In this document: positions 8,446 through 16,715 of the stretch, piece by piece | Layout of the letters: the number at the start of each line of letters is the position of its first letter | How positions within the stretch are numbered: position 1 is the stretch's first letter | NCBI GenBank assembly: GCA_042576225.1 | Contig: JBHPCA010000010.1 | Coordinates: 1 to 33,356 of the forward strand | Length of the DNA: 33,356 bases | Reading direction: 5' to 3' | Source of the DNA: GWF2-30-66 sp042576225 | GTDB taxonomy: Bacteria; Babelota; Babeliae; Babelales; Vermiphilaceae | The notes under the pieces: generated by a model | Told to the model about the DNA's origin: nothing | Databases searched by the model: none | What the model saw: the letters and a program-made list of their open reading frames with translations, nothing else | Program-made: the position numbers and the translations under genes

Positions 8446-8811
8446 ATGAGAAAACGTACTATTCTTGCAACATTTATTTTAGTAACATACATCACAAGTG
8501 CAAATGCATCATTTTGGGGATCTGCAAGCGACTCCATTAAAAAAGGCGCCAAAGACGGGGATTCAATAAAAAACACAGTAAGTGACGCATGTACAAAGTA
8601 TGTTATAAATCCACTTATAGTAAACCCATTAAAAAAAATACTTAAACTTGATAAAGGCGACCAAATAAAAAGACAGATGGACAGCATAAACAATCTGGCA
8701 AAAACAATAGACAACCTAAAAAGAGCTGGGGCAAGTAGAAGAAAAATAGCTCTACTTTCAGCGCAACTATCAAAAAAATTGGACGACATTATCAACAGAA
8801 ATAAAAAATAA
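8446..8811 (+). CDS. Small exported helical hypothetical protein
   Basis: This 121-residue protein is not recognised. The signal peptide (MRKRTILATFILVTYITSANA) has a classical ANA cleavage site. The mature part is basic and helical (TIDNLKRAGASRRKIALL). A GTG three codons earlier also opens the frame, but it lies inside the ribosome site AAAAAGGTGA, so the ATG at 8446 is preferred. It is followed by a strong terminator and is the third gene of the valS unit. Confidence 0.72.
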   Translation: MRKRTILATFILVTYITSANASFWGSASDSIKKGAKDGDSIKNTVSDACTKYVINPLIVNPLKKILKLDKGDQIKRQMDSINNLAKTIDNLKRAGASRRKIALLSAQLSKKLDDIINRNKK

Positions 8812-8822
8812 ATAATAATTAT

Positions 8823-8849
8823 AGCCCCAGATTATTTCTGGGGCTTTTT
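8823..8849 (+). terminator. Rho-independent terminator of the valS unit
   Basis: A perfect 8-bp stem AGCCCCAG/CTGGGGCT (8823-8830 with 8838-8845) has a 7-nt loop and is followed by a T-run. It lies 12 nt after the preceding stop codon and just before ybeY. Confidence 0.9.
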
Positions 8850-8864
8850 AAAGATTAAACGTAT

Positions 8865-9314
8865 ATGGTAAATATAAAAAATACCCAAAGAAAAATAAAA
8901 ATAAATACCAAAAAAATAGAAAATTATATAACCCAAATATTAGAAATAGTAGGGTACAATAATTTTGATATAGGCATATGGTTTACAACAAATGAAACCA
9001 TCAAAAAATACAATAAAAAATATCGCAACAAAAATAAACCAACAGACATACTTTCATTCCCATTTTACCCAAACTTGCAACCAGGTGAAAAAATAAAAGT
9101 AAAATCCAAAGATCAACAAAACCTTGGCGATATTATCATATCTTTAGAATATGCAAAAAAAGACGCCCTCAAGCTTGGACGCCCCTTCTATGAACATTTA
9201 AAAATATTACTCGTACATGGCATATGTCATCTTCTTGGACACACACATGAAACTGAAAAAGATTACAAAAAAATGCACGCCAAAGAGGCAAAAATCCTAA
9301 CAAAAATTCAATAA
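8865..9314 (+). CDS. ybeY: Endoribonuclease YbeY (rRNA maturation)
   Basis: Metal-dependent endoribonuclease of the UPF0054 family, involved in 16S rRNA 3'-end maturation and ribosome quality control. The 149-residue protein shows the family signature HGICHLLGHTH with zinc-ligand histidines at about 118, 122 and 128. It also has the upstream RNKNKPTDILSFPF segment, the family's YR-x-kd-x-pTDVLSFP block, and LGDIIIS. It starts 16 nt after the terminator stem, so its promoter must overlap that terminator or expression depends on read-through. The ribosome site is poor (AAAGATT). Length is normal for the family. Confidence 0.92.
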   Translation: MVNIKNTQRKIKINTKKIENYITQILEIVGYNNFDIGIWFTTNETIKKYNKKYRNKNKPTDILSFPFYPNLQPGEKIKVKSKDQQNLGDIIISLEYAKKDALKLGRPFYEHLKILLVHGICHLLGHTHETEKDYKKMHAKEAKILTKIQ

Positions 9315-9421
9315 ATTAACCAATTTTCTTCTCTGCCAAAACAAAAATCACAAATCTAAAAAACCCTAATGGGGGGAGAACGTTTCTTGAAAAAGTTCTC
9401 TAATAGTCTTGATTTTCCATT

Positions 9422-9453
9422 TTGCAATACGCTACCTTGAAAATGTGTATAAT
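9422..9453 (+). promoter_or_regulatory. Tentative promoter of the seven-blade WD40 gene
   Basis: A consensus -10 box TATAAT (9448-9453) lies 36 nt before the ATG at 9490. The best -35 candidate, TTGCAA (9422-9427), is 20 nt away, which is longer than ideal. The -10 box is convincing and the -35 box is not. Confidence 0.4.
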
Positions 9454-9489
9454 AATCTCTTTTAACTTTTAAAAAATAAGGAGAAACAA

Positions 9490-10635
9490 ATGAGAAAGTG
9501 CATAATTTTATCTGTAGCCCTACTTACAAGCAGTGTAAACTGTACGCAATATTACCTCGCCTCAGGCTCTTATGATGGTAATATACAAATATGGAACACC
9601 CAAGACTGGAAAGGACTATTAAAAACACTTACAAAAAAAAAGAATGGGCATACAGACTGGGTTACATCAATTGCATTCAGCCCTGATGGTAAATATCTCG
9701 CCTCAGGATTTAATAATGGCAATATGCAAATATGGGATACTAAAAACTGGAAGGGGCTATTAGAAACACTTACAAAAAAACAGAATGGACATATAGACTG
9801 GATTTCATCAATTGCATTTAGCCCTGATGGTAAATACCTTGCCTCAGGCTCTTACGACAATACCATAAAAATATGGAATACCAAAACCTGGAAAAAACCA
9901 AAAACTATAAAAAATAAAAAGGGAGATTATAAATATCCAGTTTTCTCAGTTGCATTCAGCCCAGATGGCAAACTCCTTGCCTCAGGCTCTCGTGATAAAA
10001 ACATAAAAATTTGGAATACCAAAACCTGGAAAAAATTAAAAACGCTAACAGAAAAAGAGGGGGGACATACAAGTACCGTAATCTCTATTGCATTCAGCCC
10101 AGATGGCAAACTCCTTGCCTCAGGCTCTATTGATAAAACCATAAAAATATGGGATACCCTAAACTGGAAACTAAAAGAAACTCTTGCAAAAGAAAAGGGG
10201 GGGCATAAAGATTCGGTTTTCTCAATTGCATTCAGCCCAGATGGCAAACTCCTTGCCTCAGGCTCTGATGATAAAACCATAAAAATATGGGATACTCAAA
10301 ACTGGAAACTAAAAGAAACTCTTACAAAAGAAAATGGGGGGCATAAAGATTGGGTTTTATCAGTTGCATTCAGCCCTGATGGAAAGGACCTTGCCTCAAG
10401 CTCTCGTGATAAGAACATAAAAATATGGGATACCCAAAACTGGAAACTAAAAGAAACTCTTACAAAAGAAAACGGGGGGCATGCGAGTACAATTAGCTCA
10501 GTTGCATGGTACCCAATTATGGAAACAAAAAGACAAAAAAAGTTTAGGGAAAAAAAATTACTTAAAAAAACCCTTCCTCGGGCTCTGGATGGAAAAAGAC
10601 CATACACAGATATAACAATAGAAACTGTGAATTGA
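9490..10635 (+). CDS. Exported seven-blade WD40 repeat protein
   Basis: The 381-residue protein has a signal peptide (residues 1-18, MRKCIILSVALLTSSVNC) followed directly by seven WD40 repeats of about 45-48 residues. Each repeat has the pattern LASGS-D-TIKIWDT, GGH, then SVAFSPDGK; one GH is replaced in repeat 3 (GDYKYP). Seven repeats are enough for one closed beta-propeller, a protein-binding platform. The last about 45 residues form a basic tail (METKRQKKF ... YTDITIETVN) resembling the C-termini of the proteins at 14692-15633, 27575-28297 and 28362-29666. The start is supported by AAGGAG 6 nt upstream. The repeats are similar at DNA level, so the gene probably grew by internal duplication. 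Export and absence of an enzyme domain suggest an adhesive or host-interacting role (inferred). Confidence 0.87.
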   Translation: MRKCIILSVALLTSSVNCTQYYLASGSYDGNIQIWNTQDWKGLLKTLTKKKNGHTDWVTSIAFSPDGKYLASGFNNGNMQIWDTKNWKGLLETLTKKQNGHIDWISSIAFSPDGKYLASGSYDNTIKIWNTKTWKKPKTIKNKKGDYKYPVFSVAFSPDGKLLASGSRDKNIKIWNTKTWKKLKTLTEKEGGHTSTVISIAFSPDGKLLASGSIDKTIKIWDTLNWKLKETLAKEKGGHKDSVFSIAFSPDGKLLASGSDDKTIKIWDTQNWKLKETLTKENGGHKDWVLSVAFSPDGKDLASSSRDKNIKIWDTQNWKLKETLTKENGGHASTISSVAWYPIMETKRQKKFREKKLLKKTLPRALDGKRPYTDITIETVN

Positions 10636-10649
10636 AAAACTCACATAAG

Positions 10650-10701
10650 TTTTTTAAAATGGGCAAGCTATCATTATATCTAGCTTGCCCATTTTAAAAA
10701 A
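10650..10701. terminator. Bidirectional terminator with a perfect 21-bp stem
   Basis: Positions 10650-10670 and 10681-10701 are exact reverse complements around a 10-nt loop. The stem core is GGGCAAGCTA and its flanks are A/T runs, so the hairpin is followed by T-rich sequence on either strand. It sits between the convergent WD40 gene and the gene at 10708-11424 and should serve both. Confidence 0.93.
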
Positions 10702-10707
10702 GTTGCG

Positions 10708-11424
10708 TTAATTTTTTTTTAGAAGATTTTTTTTCATTTTTTTGGGGGTGCAAGATTTCACTATCTTTTCTTCCAATGTATGCATATTGTCACGAATTGT
10801 ATTATATAAAATATCATAAAAAGCATTATACGCAAACGAGGGTATAAACCAATACTTGACAACTGCCGTATCTGTATGTTTTTTAAAAAACTTTCCTTTA
10901 TCTTCAGTCGCAGCCATAAACGATGCAATGCTAAGCATGTCAATATAAATGCCTCTTTTTTCTTTCTCGTTTTTTAGTTTTCTAACAAATTTCAAATCTT
11001 TATTAAACCAAAGATACTCTTTTGCATCTTTGTACTTATTCTTAGAAGATTCTCTTTCTAAAATTTTTTCCATGCTGCTCTTTATCTCTTTGCTTTTATT
11101 TTTCATCCCCTTCAAATTGAAGACGCTCGAGAATAAGCCTTTTCCTAGCAAAGCAATAAATTTGCCCGCCACATTTGCTACTTCTTTAAATATTTCATCT
11201 TTGCTATTTTCAGCTTTGTAAAGACAATAATCGATAATATTAGAAGAAGACAGCTTAATCACACTAAATTTTTCTTTATCATTTTTTTTACTTTTGATAT
11301 AACCAACTAAATGACCAAAAACCTTTTGACCTCTTGTAATCTTAATTTTTTTCATACATAAAGACTGTGAGCATAAAAAGCCTGCACACATAAAAAATAA
11401 AATAATATGTTTTCTTGTTCTCAT
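10708..11424 (-). CDS. Exported hypothetical protein, Lys-rich
   Basis: This 238-residue protein is not recognised. The signal peptide (MRTRKHIILFFMCAGFLCSQSLC) ends with SLC followed by MKK, matching the signal-peptide ends of other exported proteins in this window. The mature protein is very basic and probably helical, with no repeats or catalytic motif I can name. A short hydrophobic patch (VAGKFIALLGKGLFSSVF) lies near residues 84-101. The start is supported by the strong site GGGAGG 6 nt before the ATG. It is monocistronic, with a likely promoter at 11472-11499 and a terminator at 10650-10701. Confidence 0.75.
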   Translation of the reverse strand: MRTRKHIILFFMCAGFLCSQSLCMKKIKITRGQKVFGHLVGYIKSKKNDKEKFSVIKLSSSNIIDYCLYKAENSKDEIFKEVANVAGKFIALLGKGLFSSVFNLKGMKNKSKEIKSSMEKILERESSKNKYKDAKEYLWFNKDLKFVRKLKNEKEKRGIYIDMLSIASFMAATEDKGKFFKKHTDTAVVKYWFIPSFAYNAFYDILYNTIRDNMHTLEEKIVKSCTPKKMKKNLLKKN

Positions 11425-11471
11425 ATCAATCCTCCCGAAAGTTATGTTAAAAAATAAAAAAAACTACAACT

Positions 11472-11499
11472 ATAGTAAAGCACAGCGCGATAAAAGCAA
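11472..11499 (-). promoter_or_regulatory. Probable promoter of the exported protein at 10708-11424
   Basis: On the minus strand TTGCTT (11494-11499), a 16-nt spacer and TACTAT (11472-11477) lie about 48 nt upstream of the ATG. The boxes are imperfect but correctly spaced. Confidence 0.45.
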
Positions 11500-11514
11500 A
11501 TCTAGCATAAACCA

Positions 11515-11543
11515 TTTACAATAGAATAATCAAAAAGTATTTT
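11515..11543 (+). promoter_or_regulatory. Probable promoter of the metal ABC transporter operon
   Basis: TTTACA (11515-11520), a 17-nt spacer and TATTTT (11538-11543) lie 38 nt before the ATG at 11582. The -10 box falls inside the palindrome at 11529-11552. Confidence 0.45.
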
Positions 11544-11552
11544 ATTTTTGAT
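11529..11552. promoter_or_regulatory. Palindrome over the ABC-transporter -10 box, possible metalloregulator operator
   Basis: ATCAAAAA (11529-11536) and TTTTTGAT (11545-11552) are perfect inverted repeats separated by 8 nt. The spacer contains the predicted -10 box. Fur/Zur/MntR-type repressors bind palindromes of about this size at such positions. The AT-rich sequence does not match a consensus I can name, so the operator role is inferred. Confidence 0.4.
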
Positions 11553-11581
11553 CAGCAAACAAGTTATTTATGAGGATATTA

Positions 11582-12280
11582 ATGTCAAAAGAAATAGTAA
11601 AAGTAAAAGATCTTTCGGTCACATTAGATGGCAACCGAATACTTGAGAACATTTCATTTTCTGTAAAAGAAAGGGAGGTTCTTATAATCTTGGGCCCCAA
11701 TGGCGCGGGCAAAACAATGCTATTGCGAACGTTATTGGGGCTTGTAAAACATACAGGCACCGTACAGTGGAACACAAAAAAAATAAGTTATTTACCACCG
11801 CAAGAATTAATCAACAGGCAATACTTGCTTCCATTAACTGTGCAAGAATTTTTATCTTTAAAAAATATTGATAAAAATAAAACCAAAAAAGTTATGCTAG
11901 AGGTGGGGCTTGATCCTGCACTTGCACATAAACAAATTGAGAAACTCTCAACTGGGCAATTTCAACGCATGCTCATTGCATGGGCAATCAGTAGTGATCC
12001 ATCTGTACTTGTGTTTGATGAGCCGACAACAGGAATAGACATAGGAGGAGAAGAAACAATTTATACTTTACTTCACAAGTTGTGGAAAGAAAAAAATCTT
12101 ACGATTATTTTAGTAACCCATCATATTCATGTTGTTTGGGAACACGCAACCAACGTATTATGCATAAATAAAAAAATGTTGTGCTACGGACACCCAGAAA
12201 AAATATTAACCCCGAATAATTTAGAAAAAATTTATGGTTTAGGAGCAAAAATTTATGAACATAGACATACTTCTCAATAA
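11582..12280 (+). CDS. ABC transporter ATP-binding protein, zinc/manganese (ZnuC/MntB) type
   Basis: Cytoplasmic ATPase subunit that powers metal-ion import with the permease encoded next. In 232 residues it shows Walker A GPNGAGKT (38-45), the ABC signature as LSTGQ (about 122-126), Walker B VLVFDEP (about 142-148) and the H-loop histidine in ILVTHH. An in-frame ATG lies four codons upstream, but AGGA before the ATG at 11582 has the proper spacing and the upstream one has none. The gene overlaps the permease start by 26 nt, so the two are translationally coupled. Assignment to the metal-uptake family rests mainly on the ABC-3 type permease partner. No substrate-binding protein is encoded beside it. 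Confidence 0.87.
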   Translation: MSKEIVKVKDLSVTLDGNRILENISFSVKEREVLIILGPNGAGKTMLLRTLLGLVKHTGTVQWNTKKISYLPPQELINRQYLLPLTVQEFLSLKNIDKNKTKKVMLEVGLDPALAHKQIEKLSTGQFQRMLIAWAISSDPSVLVFDEPTTGIDIGGEETIYTLLHKLWKEKNLTIILVTHHIHVVWEHATNVLCINKKMLCYGHPEKILTPNNLEKIYGLGAKIYEHRHTSQ

Positions 12281-13037
12281 ACAACTTTTATATGCACTAC
12301 TAACAAGTGCATTTGTCGGAGCTGTTGCAGGATATATCGGCTCATTAATGGTTACCAAAAGAATGTCCTTAATGGGAGGAGCCTTGGGACACCTTACCAT
12401 GCCCGGTATCGCCTTTGCAATTGCATATGGCTTTGATGTGTCACTAGGCGCATTAGTAATCTTAGTGTTTGGCGTATTTGCAATATGGGCAATAGAAAGA
12501 AAAACAAAGCTTCCTACTGAATCGGTAACTGCAATAGTGTTTGCAACCTCTTTGGCAATAGCATTACTTTTTTTAAATCATGAAGAAATAGATATTGCAC
12601 TTCTTGGAGACATATCAAAAATTACACTATTGATAACTGTAGCAACCGTACTATTGTCTATCGCAATATATATTATAACGAGAAAAATATTGCCCGCCAT
12701 AACACTTTCTAGCATTAGTAAAGACTTGGCCTCGGTTCAAGGCATAAACGTTGCTCTATACAAATTTATCTATCTGTCTTGTATCGCATTGGTTGTCGCA
12801 CTTGGAGTACGAATAGTTGGCGGACTTATGACTGCAGCACTGGTTGCCATCCCTGCGGCGACAAGTAAAAACATAAGTAAAAACTTGGCACAATATACCT
12901 TCTTGAGTTTACTGTTTGGCGCAACATCGTGTACATTGGGTGTTATTGTTGCACACATTACACAACTGCCTGCTGGGCCAATGATAATACTTGCAAGTGC
13001 CTGTTTTTTTGTTGTATCTCTGTTTTTTAAAAAATAA
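12255..13037 (+). CDS. ABC-3 family metal-ion permease (ZnuB/MntC type)
   Basis: Inner-membrane permease of the zinc/manganese/iron chelate ABC-3 family, 260 residues with about eight hydrophobic segments. Family features are the cytoplasmic coupling region KRMSLMGGALGHLTMPGIAFA, which corresponds to the usual GDALSHAVLPGIA block, and the later AALVAIPAATSKNISKNL segment that resembles the family's LLVIPAATA stretch. It overlaps the ATPase gene by 26 nt. The metal cannot be told from the sequence. The operon lacks the periplasmic binding protein (ZnuA/MntA), which must be encoded elsewhere or be absent. Confidence 0.88.
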   Translation: MNIDILLNKQLLYALLTSAFVGAVAGYIGSLMVTKRMSLMGGALGHLTMPGIAFAIAYGFDVSLGALVILVFGVFAIWAIERKTKLPTESVTAIVFATSLAIALLFLNHEEIDIALLGDISKITLLITVATVLLSIAIYIITRKILPAITLSSISKDLASVQGINVALYKFIYLSCIALVVALGVRIVGGLMTAALVAIPAATSKNISKNLAQYTFLSLLFGATSCTLGVIVAHITQLPAGPMIILASACFFVVSLFFKK

Positions 13038-13047
13038 TATAAAAAAC

Positions 13048-14394
13048 TTAAGAATCTAACACATCAATAGTAGAAGATTTTTCTTGATGTATATCCAATA
13101 CATGAGGCTTTTTAAATGCAAGTATCACAAGACTAACCACATTAGGAACAGCAACAAAGGTTATAACAACCCCAACAAGCTGCCAGACTAAAGGCATACT
13201 CATAATAGAACCTAAGAATATCATAATGGCCGTAAATATTTTATAATATTCTATGCCTTTATGCTTTGTAAAAGATGCAAAGCTTTGCATGCCATTAAAA
13301 CTATTTCCTATCACCGTTGTTGTCACAAATAATGCAATACTTACTATCAATATAAAACCACCCAATACCGGAGTATTTTGCTTAAATGCTGTGTAAATCA
13401 ATGTACTATCTGGCTTGGATGCTATACACCATACTCCCGTAACGATAATAATCAAACCTGACAAAAAAGATAAAAATGCATCTGCTACTATAGAGTACAT
13501 TGCAAGCAATCCTTGATCAGTATTCTTTTTTGCATCTGACATAGAGTGAGCAATAGAGGAAGTTCCCATGCCGGCCTCTGTGATATAAATACTCTGGAAA
13601 ATACCCGCTCTCATCGCATTGACCACTGTAGATCCCACAAAAGCACCTAGCGGAGCAGCAGGAGAAAAAATACTGGAAAATATTAGCTTAAGAGCACCTT
13701 GCAATGCAGCAAAATCTTTTAACAAAACCCATAACGCAAAAAGTAAATACAAAATAAACATAAATGGTACAAGCTTACTTGCAACTAATCCAACGCGCTT
13801 TGCACCCCCATGCAAAACAATAGAAACAATTATAGCCAAAGCAATGCCAACCCACCACTGGGGTACACCCTCTTTTGCCAATATATTTGCAAGCGTATTT
13901 GCCTGCGTACCAGACCATACAGCAAATACAATAATCATTACAACGGCATACCAATTTGCAACCCACTTATGAACCAACTTTAAATACTGTATTGGCCCAC
14001 TTATTATGTGCCCATCCTCTGTTTTTTTTCTGGTGAACATGGCAAACGATGTTTCTGTAAACCTTGTAACACCTCCAAAAAAAGTATACGCAACCAACCA
14101 AAATAGCGCACCCGGACCACCCATCACAATTGCAATAGAAGGACCAACAATATTTCCCATTCCTAGTGATGTTGCCATAGCTGCAAACATTGCATGAAAA
14201 GAACTTATTGTTTTTTCTTCTTTGTCCTCATGTCTTCCAAAACCTTTTGTAATAAAAGACCACAATTGAGGCAACGCCCTAAACTGTACAAATCGTGTCT
14301 TTAACGTGAGAATAATACCCGCACTTAAAAAAATAAACGCCGCTGGAATACCGAGCATCTCATTTGCTCTGCTGAAAAATTCAACCAAATTCAT
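13048..14394 (-). CDS. Sodium:alanine/glycine symporter (AGCS family)
   Basis: Inner-membrane sodium- or proton-coupled importer of small amino acids, 448 residues with about ten to eleven membrane segments. Family signatures are visible: TRFVQFRALPQLW after the first helix, ATSLGMGNIVGPSIAI, GGPGALFWL, and GIFQSIYITEAGMGTSSIAHS in the middle. Length fits the family (about 450-480). The start has the strong site AAAGGAG 6 nt before the ATG. It is convergent with the ABC permease with only 10 nt between stops and is transcribed alone. An amino-acid importer fits a host-dependent organism. The exact substrate (alanine, glycine or other) is not determinable. Confidence 0.93.
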   Translation of the reverse strand: MNLVEFFSRANEMLGIPAAFIFLSAGIILTLKTRFVQFRALPQLWSFITKGFGRHEDKEEKTISSFHAMFAAMATSLGMGNIVGPSIAIVMGGPGALFWLVAYTFFGGVTRFTETSFAMFTRKKTEDGHIISGPIQYLKLVHKWVANWYAVVMIIVFAVWSGTQANTLANILAKEGVPQWWVGIALAIIVSIVLHGGAKRVGLVASKLVPFMFILYLLFALWVLLKDFAALQGALKLIFSSIFSPAAPLGAFVGSTVVNAMRAGIFQSIYITEAGMGTSSIAHSMSDAKKNTDQGLLAMYSIVADAFLSFLSGLIIIVTGVWCIASKPDSTLIYTAFKQNTPVLGGFILIVSIALFVTTTVIGNSFNGMQSFASFTKHKGIEYYKIFTAIMIFLGSIMSMPLVWQLVGVVITFVAVPNVVSLVILAFKKPHVLDIHQEKSSTIDVLDS

Positions 14395-14457
14395 TTTAAA
14401 CTCCTTTGGTTTTTAATTTAAGATATGCGTTAAAACAAAACAGAACTTAAAACAAAC

Positions 14458-14479
14458 TGCGCATCTTTAATAATGCGCA
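14458..14479. other. Inverted repeat in the AGCS/14692 intergenic region
   Basis: TGCGCAT (14458-14464) and ATGCGCA (14473-14479) are exact inverted repeats around an 8-nt spacer, 64 nt upstream of the symporter ATG. It could be an operator or a leader hairpin of the symporter. There is no T-run, so it is not an obvious terminator. The rest of the 297-nt region holds the promoter at 14593-14621 and no gene. Confidence 0.4.
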
Positions 14480-14592
14480 AACTCTGTCTTTTAACGTAAA
14501 AAATAACCATTCTACCTCTGAAGTATACATCGTTCTGGCCAAAAAAGATAGGTAACCCAAAACCCCCTGCGGATCGAACTCTTTAGGACGCT

Positions 14593-14621
14593 TTGACAAA
14601 ACCTTTAAAAAATGGCATAAT
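14593..14621 (+). promoter_or_regulatory. Sigma-70 promoter of the exported protein at 14692-15633
   Basis: TTGACA (14593-14598), a 17-nt spacer and CATAAT (14616-14621) preceded by TG form a near-consensus promoter with an extended -10 box, 71 nt before the GTG start. Confidence 0.75.
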
Positions 14622-14691
14622 TGTAAATATTATTAAGAAACATTCTTATTAATCGTAATATTTGGTTATCACAATATTTGGAGGAAAATTC

Positions 14692-15633
14692 GTGAAAAAA
14701 ATAAATATATACTTACTCTTGACTATAAGTTTGGTTGTATACCCATACACAAGTTTTTGCATGAAAAAAAGAGAGAAAATAACTATAGAACTTGGGATGA
14801 ATGACATGGAAATACAAAGTGCAATAAATCTAGCCCCAAATATAAAAGAGATAAAAATAAACAAAAAATTTAAACAAAAAATAACTTCAATTAAAGGAGT
14901 TCAAAAAAAAGGAAACTTTTTGATTGTTGAATTTGGTGACAGCACCGCCAAATTGATTAACCTAAAAAACAATAAAATTGTTGTAGAAATCAAAGAAAAA
15001 TTTCACATATCCCAATTTAGCAGCTGCAGCAACTTTTTGCTTATCCGATGTGACCATTATAATATGTTGATGGACCTAAGAAATGAAACTTCTAAAGAAA
15101 AACATAATTTTAAATATGATCAAAGTAGCAACTCCTTATCTATTAAACTTGATGACAACTCAACAAAACTGATTAAACTAAAAAAGGAAAAGTATGAAAA
15201 TCTCAAAATTGGTAAAAGGGCAAAAAGATTGCAATTGAACAATAAAAGCTCTTTACTTGTTCAACCTAGAGAGTTTACTCTAAAACTAACTATCCTAAAC
15301 AACAATGTTCCTGTTAAAGTATTCAAAAATGTTCTCGATTTCGAAATCAGCAATGATAAGATGCTGTTACTTGTCAAATATGTTAAATACAGAAAAAAAA
15401 ATCCCGTTTTGATCAATCTGAAAAATAATAAAGCCATAATATACTTTAACAAAAATATAGTATCTGGATTAACGAACAATACCGTATGGTTTCAACAATT
15501 TAACAACAGACGTCTAAGATTATTTAAATTGCTTAAGCAAAACAAAGAAACAAAAGAATATAAGCAAAAACTAAAAATTGCCCAAAAAGAAAGCAAGCTT
15601 TATGACGTAATTATTAAGACAAAATACTCGTAA
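14692..15633 (+). CDS. Exported beta-rich hypothetical protein with WD40-protein-like C-terminal tail
   Basis: The 313-residue protein begins at a GTG with the site GGAGG 7 nt upstream. The frame opens ten codons earlier but without such a site. The signal peptide (VKKINIYLLLTISLVVYPYTSFC) is followed by MKK. The mature part shows weak internal repeats of the form FLIVEFGDSTAKLINLKNNK, LSIKLDDNSTKLIKLKK and VLINLKNNKAIIYF, suggesting a degenerate beta-propeller. The GH and WD signatures are absent. The end of the protein (KETKEYKQKL ... LYDVIIKTK) resembles the tails of the three WD40 proteins of this window. The function is unknown; it may be a diverged member of the same exported family. 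It is convergent with ruvA, with 3 nt between stops. Confidence 0.72.
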   Translation: MKKINIYLLLTISLVVYPYTSFCMKKREKITIELGMNDMEIQSAINLAPNIKEIKINKKFKQKITSIKGVQKKGNFLIVEFGDSTAKLINLKNNKIVVEIKEKFHISQFSSCSNFLLIRCDHYNMLMDLRNETSKEKHNFKYDQSSNSLSIKLDDNSTKLIKLKKEKYENLKIGKRAKRLQLNNKSSLLVQPREFTLKLTILNNNVPVKVFKNVLDFEISNDKMLLLVKYVKYRKKNPVLINLKNNKAIIYFNKNIVSGLTNNTVWFQQFNNRRLRLFKLLKQNKETKEYKQKLKIAQKESKLYDVIIKTKYS

Positions 15634-15636
15634 AAA

Positions 15637-16266
15637 CTATCTGGGGACACTTTTTGTTGCTCCCTTTTTGGATAAAAATGATAATGCATGCCGGACAAGT
15701 TGATCAAATGAGAAATCTTGTTTGGTGTGATTTTTACCTAAGTAATTCATGGCCGCTGAAATCTCTTGTCTGGAGTAATTGAGCGATTTGAGCACATCAG
15801 AGACTTCATGTATGCGAGAAATAGTGCCCGTTTGGCCTAACGCTTCAATTATAGCGCCAGATTGAATAAGCTTTGATACCTTATGCTTCAAGTGCACAAT
15901 AATCTGTTCAGCCTTTTTTGCCCCAATACCAGATACTTTACTCAAAAGCCGATCATCTTCCTGCGAAACAGCATCTAAAAACGCCTGCGGGCCAATATCT
16001 TGCAACACCGCAAGGCCAAGCTTAGGGCCGACACCAGAGCAGCTTATAACAAGTAAAAATATCTCTTTTTCTATCTCGGACAAAAAACCAAACAAACTCG
16101 GGCCATTTTCCTGATTCCAATGCATATAGCTGTAAAATTCTACCTTTTGGCCAACGCCAAATGCACTTGGAGTAGCAACTTGCAAGCAAAATGCAATAGC
16201 ACCAATATCGACAGTTACTGATGCTTGATTAACTGATTTGATAGAGCCTTTGATATAATCTAACAT
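15637..16266 (-). CDS. ruvA: Holliday junction branch migration protein RuvA
   Basis: DNA-binding subunit of the RuvAB branch-migration complex, which acts at recombination and repair junctions. The 209-residue protein has an N-terminal OB fold (MLDYIKGSIKSVN ... LFGFLSEIEKEIF). Two helix-hairpin-helix motifs follow (SGVGPKLGLAVLQ and SGIGAKKAEQIIVHLK). The C-terminal domain III that contacts RuvB is present (VLKSLNYSRQEISAAM). The frame opens nine codons earlier, but the ATG at 16264-16266 with an upstream GGA gives the usual RuvA start. ruvB and ruvC are not adjacent. Confidence 0.95.
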   Translation of the reverse strand: MLDYIKGSIKSVNQASVTVDIGAIAFCLQVATPSAFGVGQKVEFYSYMHWNQENGPSLFGFLSEIEKEIFLLVISCSGVGPKLGLAVLQDIGPQAFLDAVSQEDDRLLSKVSGIGAKKAEQIIVHLKHKVSKLIQSGAIIEALGQTGTISRIHEVSDVLKSLNYSRQEISAAMNYLGKNHTKQDFSFDQLVRHALSFLSKKGATKSVPR

Positions 16267-16394
16267 AATAATTTTTCCGGTTTTTTTAAACATATTATAA
16301 ATTTATATAAAGTTATCTTTAATATAATCCCAAAATTATCTATTAATCAAGTGTTAATCAGGTATGTTATGGCATTTTTTTGTTAGGCAAAACG

Positions 16395-16422
16395 TTGACA
16401 AAGATGCTGCATGTAGTAAACT
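16395..16422 (+). promoter_or_regulatory. Probable promoter of tRNA-Gly
   Basis: TTGACA (16395-16400), a 16-nt spacer and TAAACT (16417-16422) lie 47 nt upstream of the mature tRNA. The -35 box is a perfect match and the -10 box is moderate. Confidence 0.55.
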
Positions 16423-16469
16423 TTTTAATGAGAAGACTAATAAAATGGTTAGCAAAAATGTATTGAAAT

Positions 16470-16544
16470 GCGGGAATAGCTCAGTGGTAGAGCGTCGCCT
16501 TGCCAAGGCGAAGGTCGCGGGTTCGACCCCCGTTTCCCGCTCCA
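16470..16544 (+). tRNA. tRNA-Gly (anticodon GCC)
   Basis: The acceptor stem GCGGGAA/TTCCCGC is perfect. The D arm (GCTCAGTGGTAGAGC), anticodon arm TCGCC-TTGCCAA-GGCGA and T arm (GCGGG-TTCGACC-CCCGT) all fold. The GCC anticodon reads glycine codons GGC/GGU. The 3' CCA is encoded (16542-16544). The discriminator base is T. Confidence 0.98.
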
Positions 16545-16640
16545 TGTTTTTTAAAAGCATGGTATAAGAAAAATTGATAGTTCTACTCAGGGCAATATTG
16601 TGGCTCCTCTTAAACCCCAATCAACATCGCACATTTGTAT

Positions 16641-16665
16641 ACAATAACTCGAACCAGTTATTTGT
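16641..16665. other. Inverted repeat upstream of the khpB-like gene
   Basis: AATAACT (16643-16649) and AGTTATT (16656-16662) are exact inverted repeats around a 6-nt loop. The pairing extends with one bulge to ACA/TGT. It lies about 50 nt before the ATG at 16716, in the leader or promoter of the khpB/mnmE pair. A regulatory role is possible but unproven. Confidence 0.3.
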
Positions 16666-16715
16666 AAAAATGCCCTTTTGCTGTAACTATCTATTAACAA
16701 AAAGGTTTAAAAACT

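Noticed and set aside
9376..9400. Hairpin GAGAAC/GTTCTC after ybeY
   Set aside because: It is imperfect inside and lacks a T-run, so it is not called as a terminator.
14692..15633. Call of a WD40 propeller for the exported protein
   Set aside because: Weak internal repeats exist, but the GH and WD signatures are absent, so only a beta-rich protein with a shared tail is claimed.
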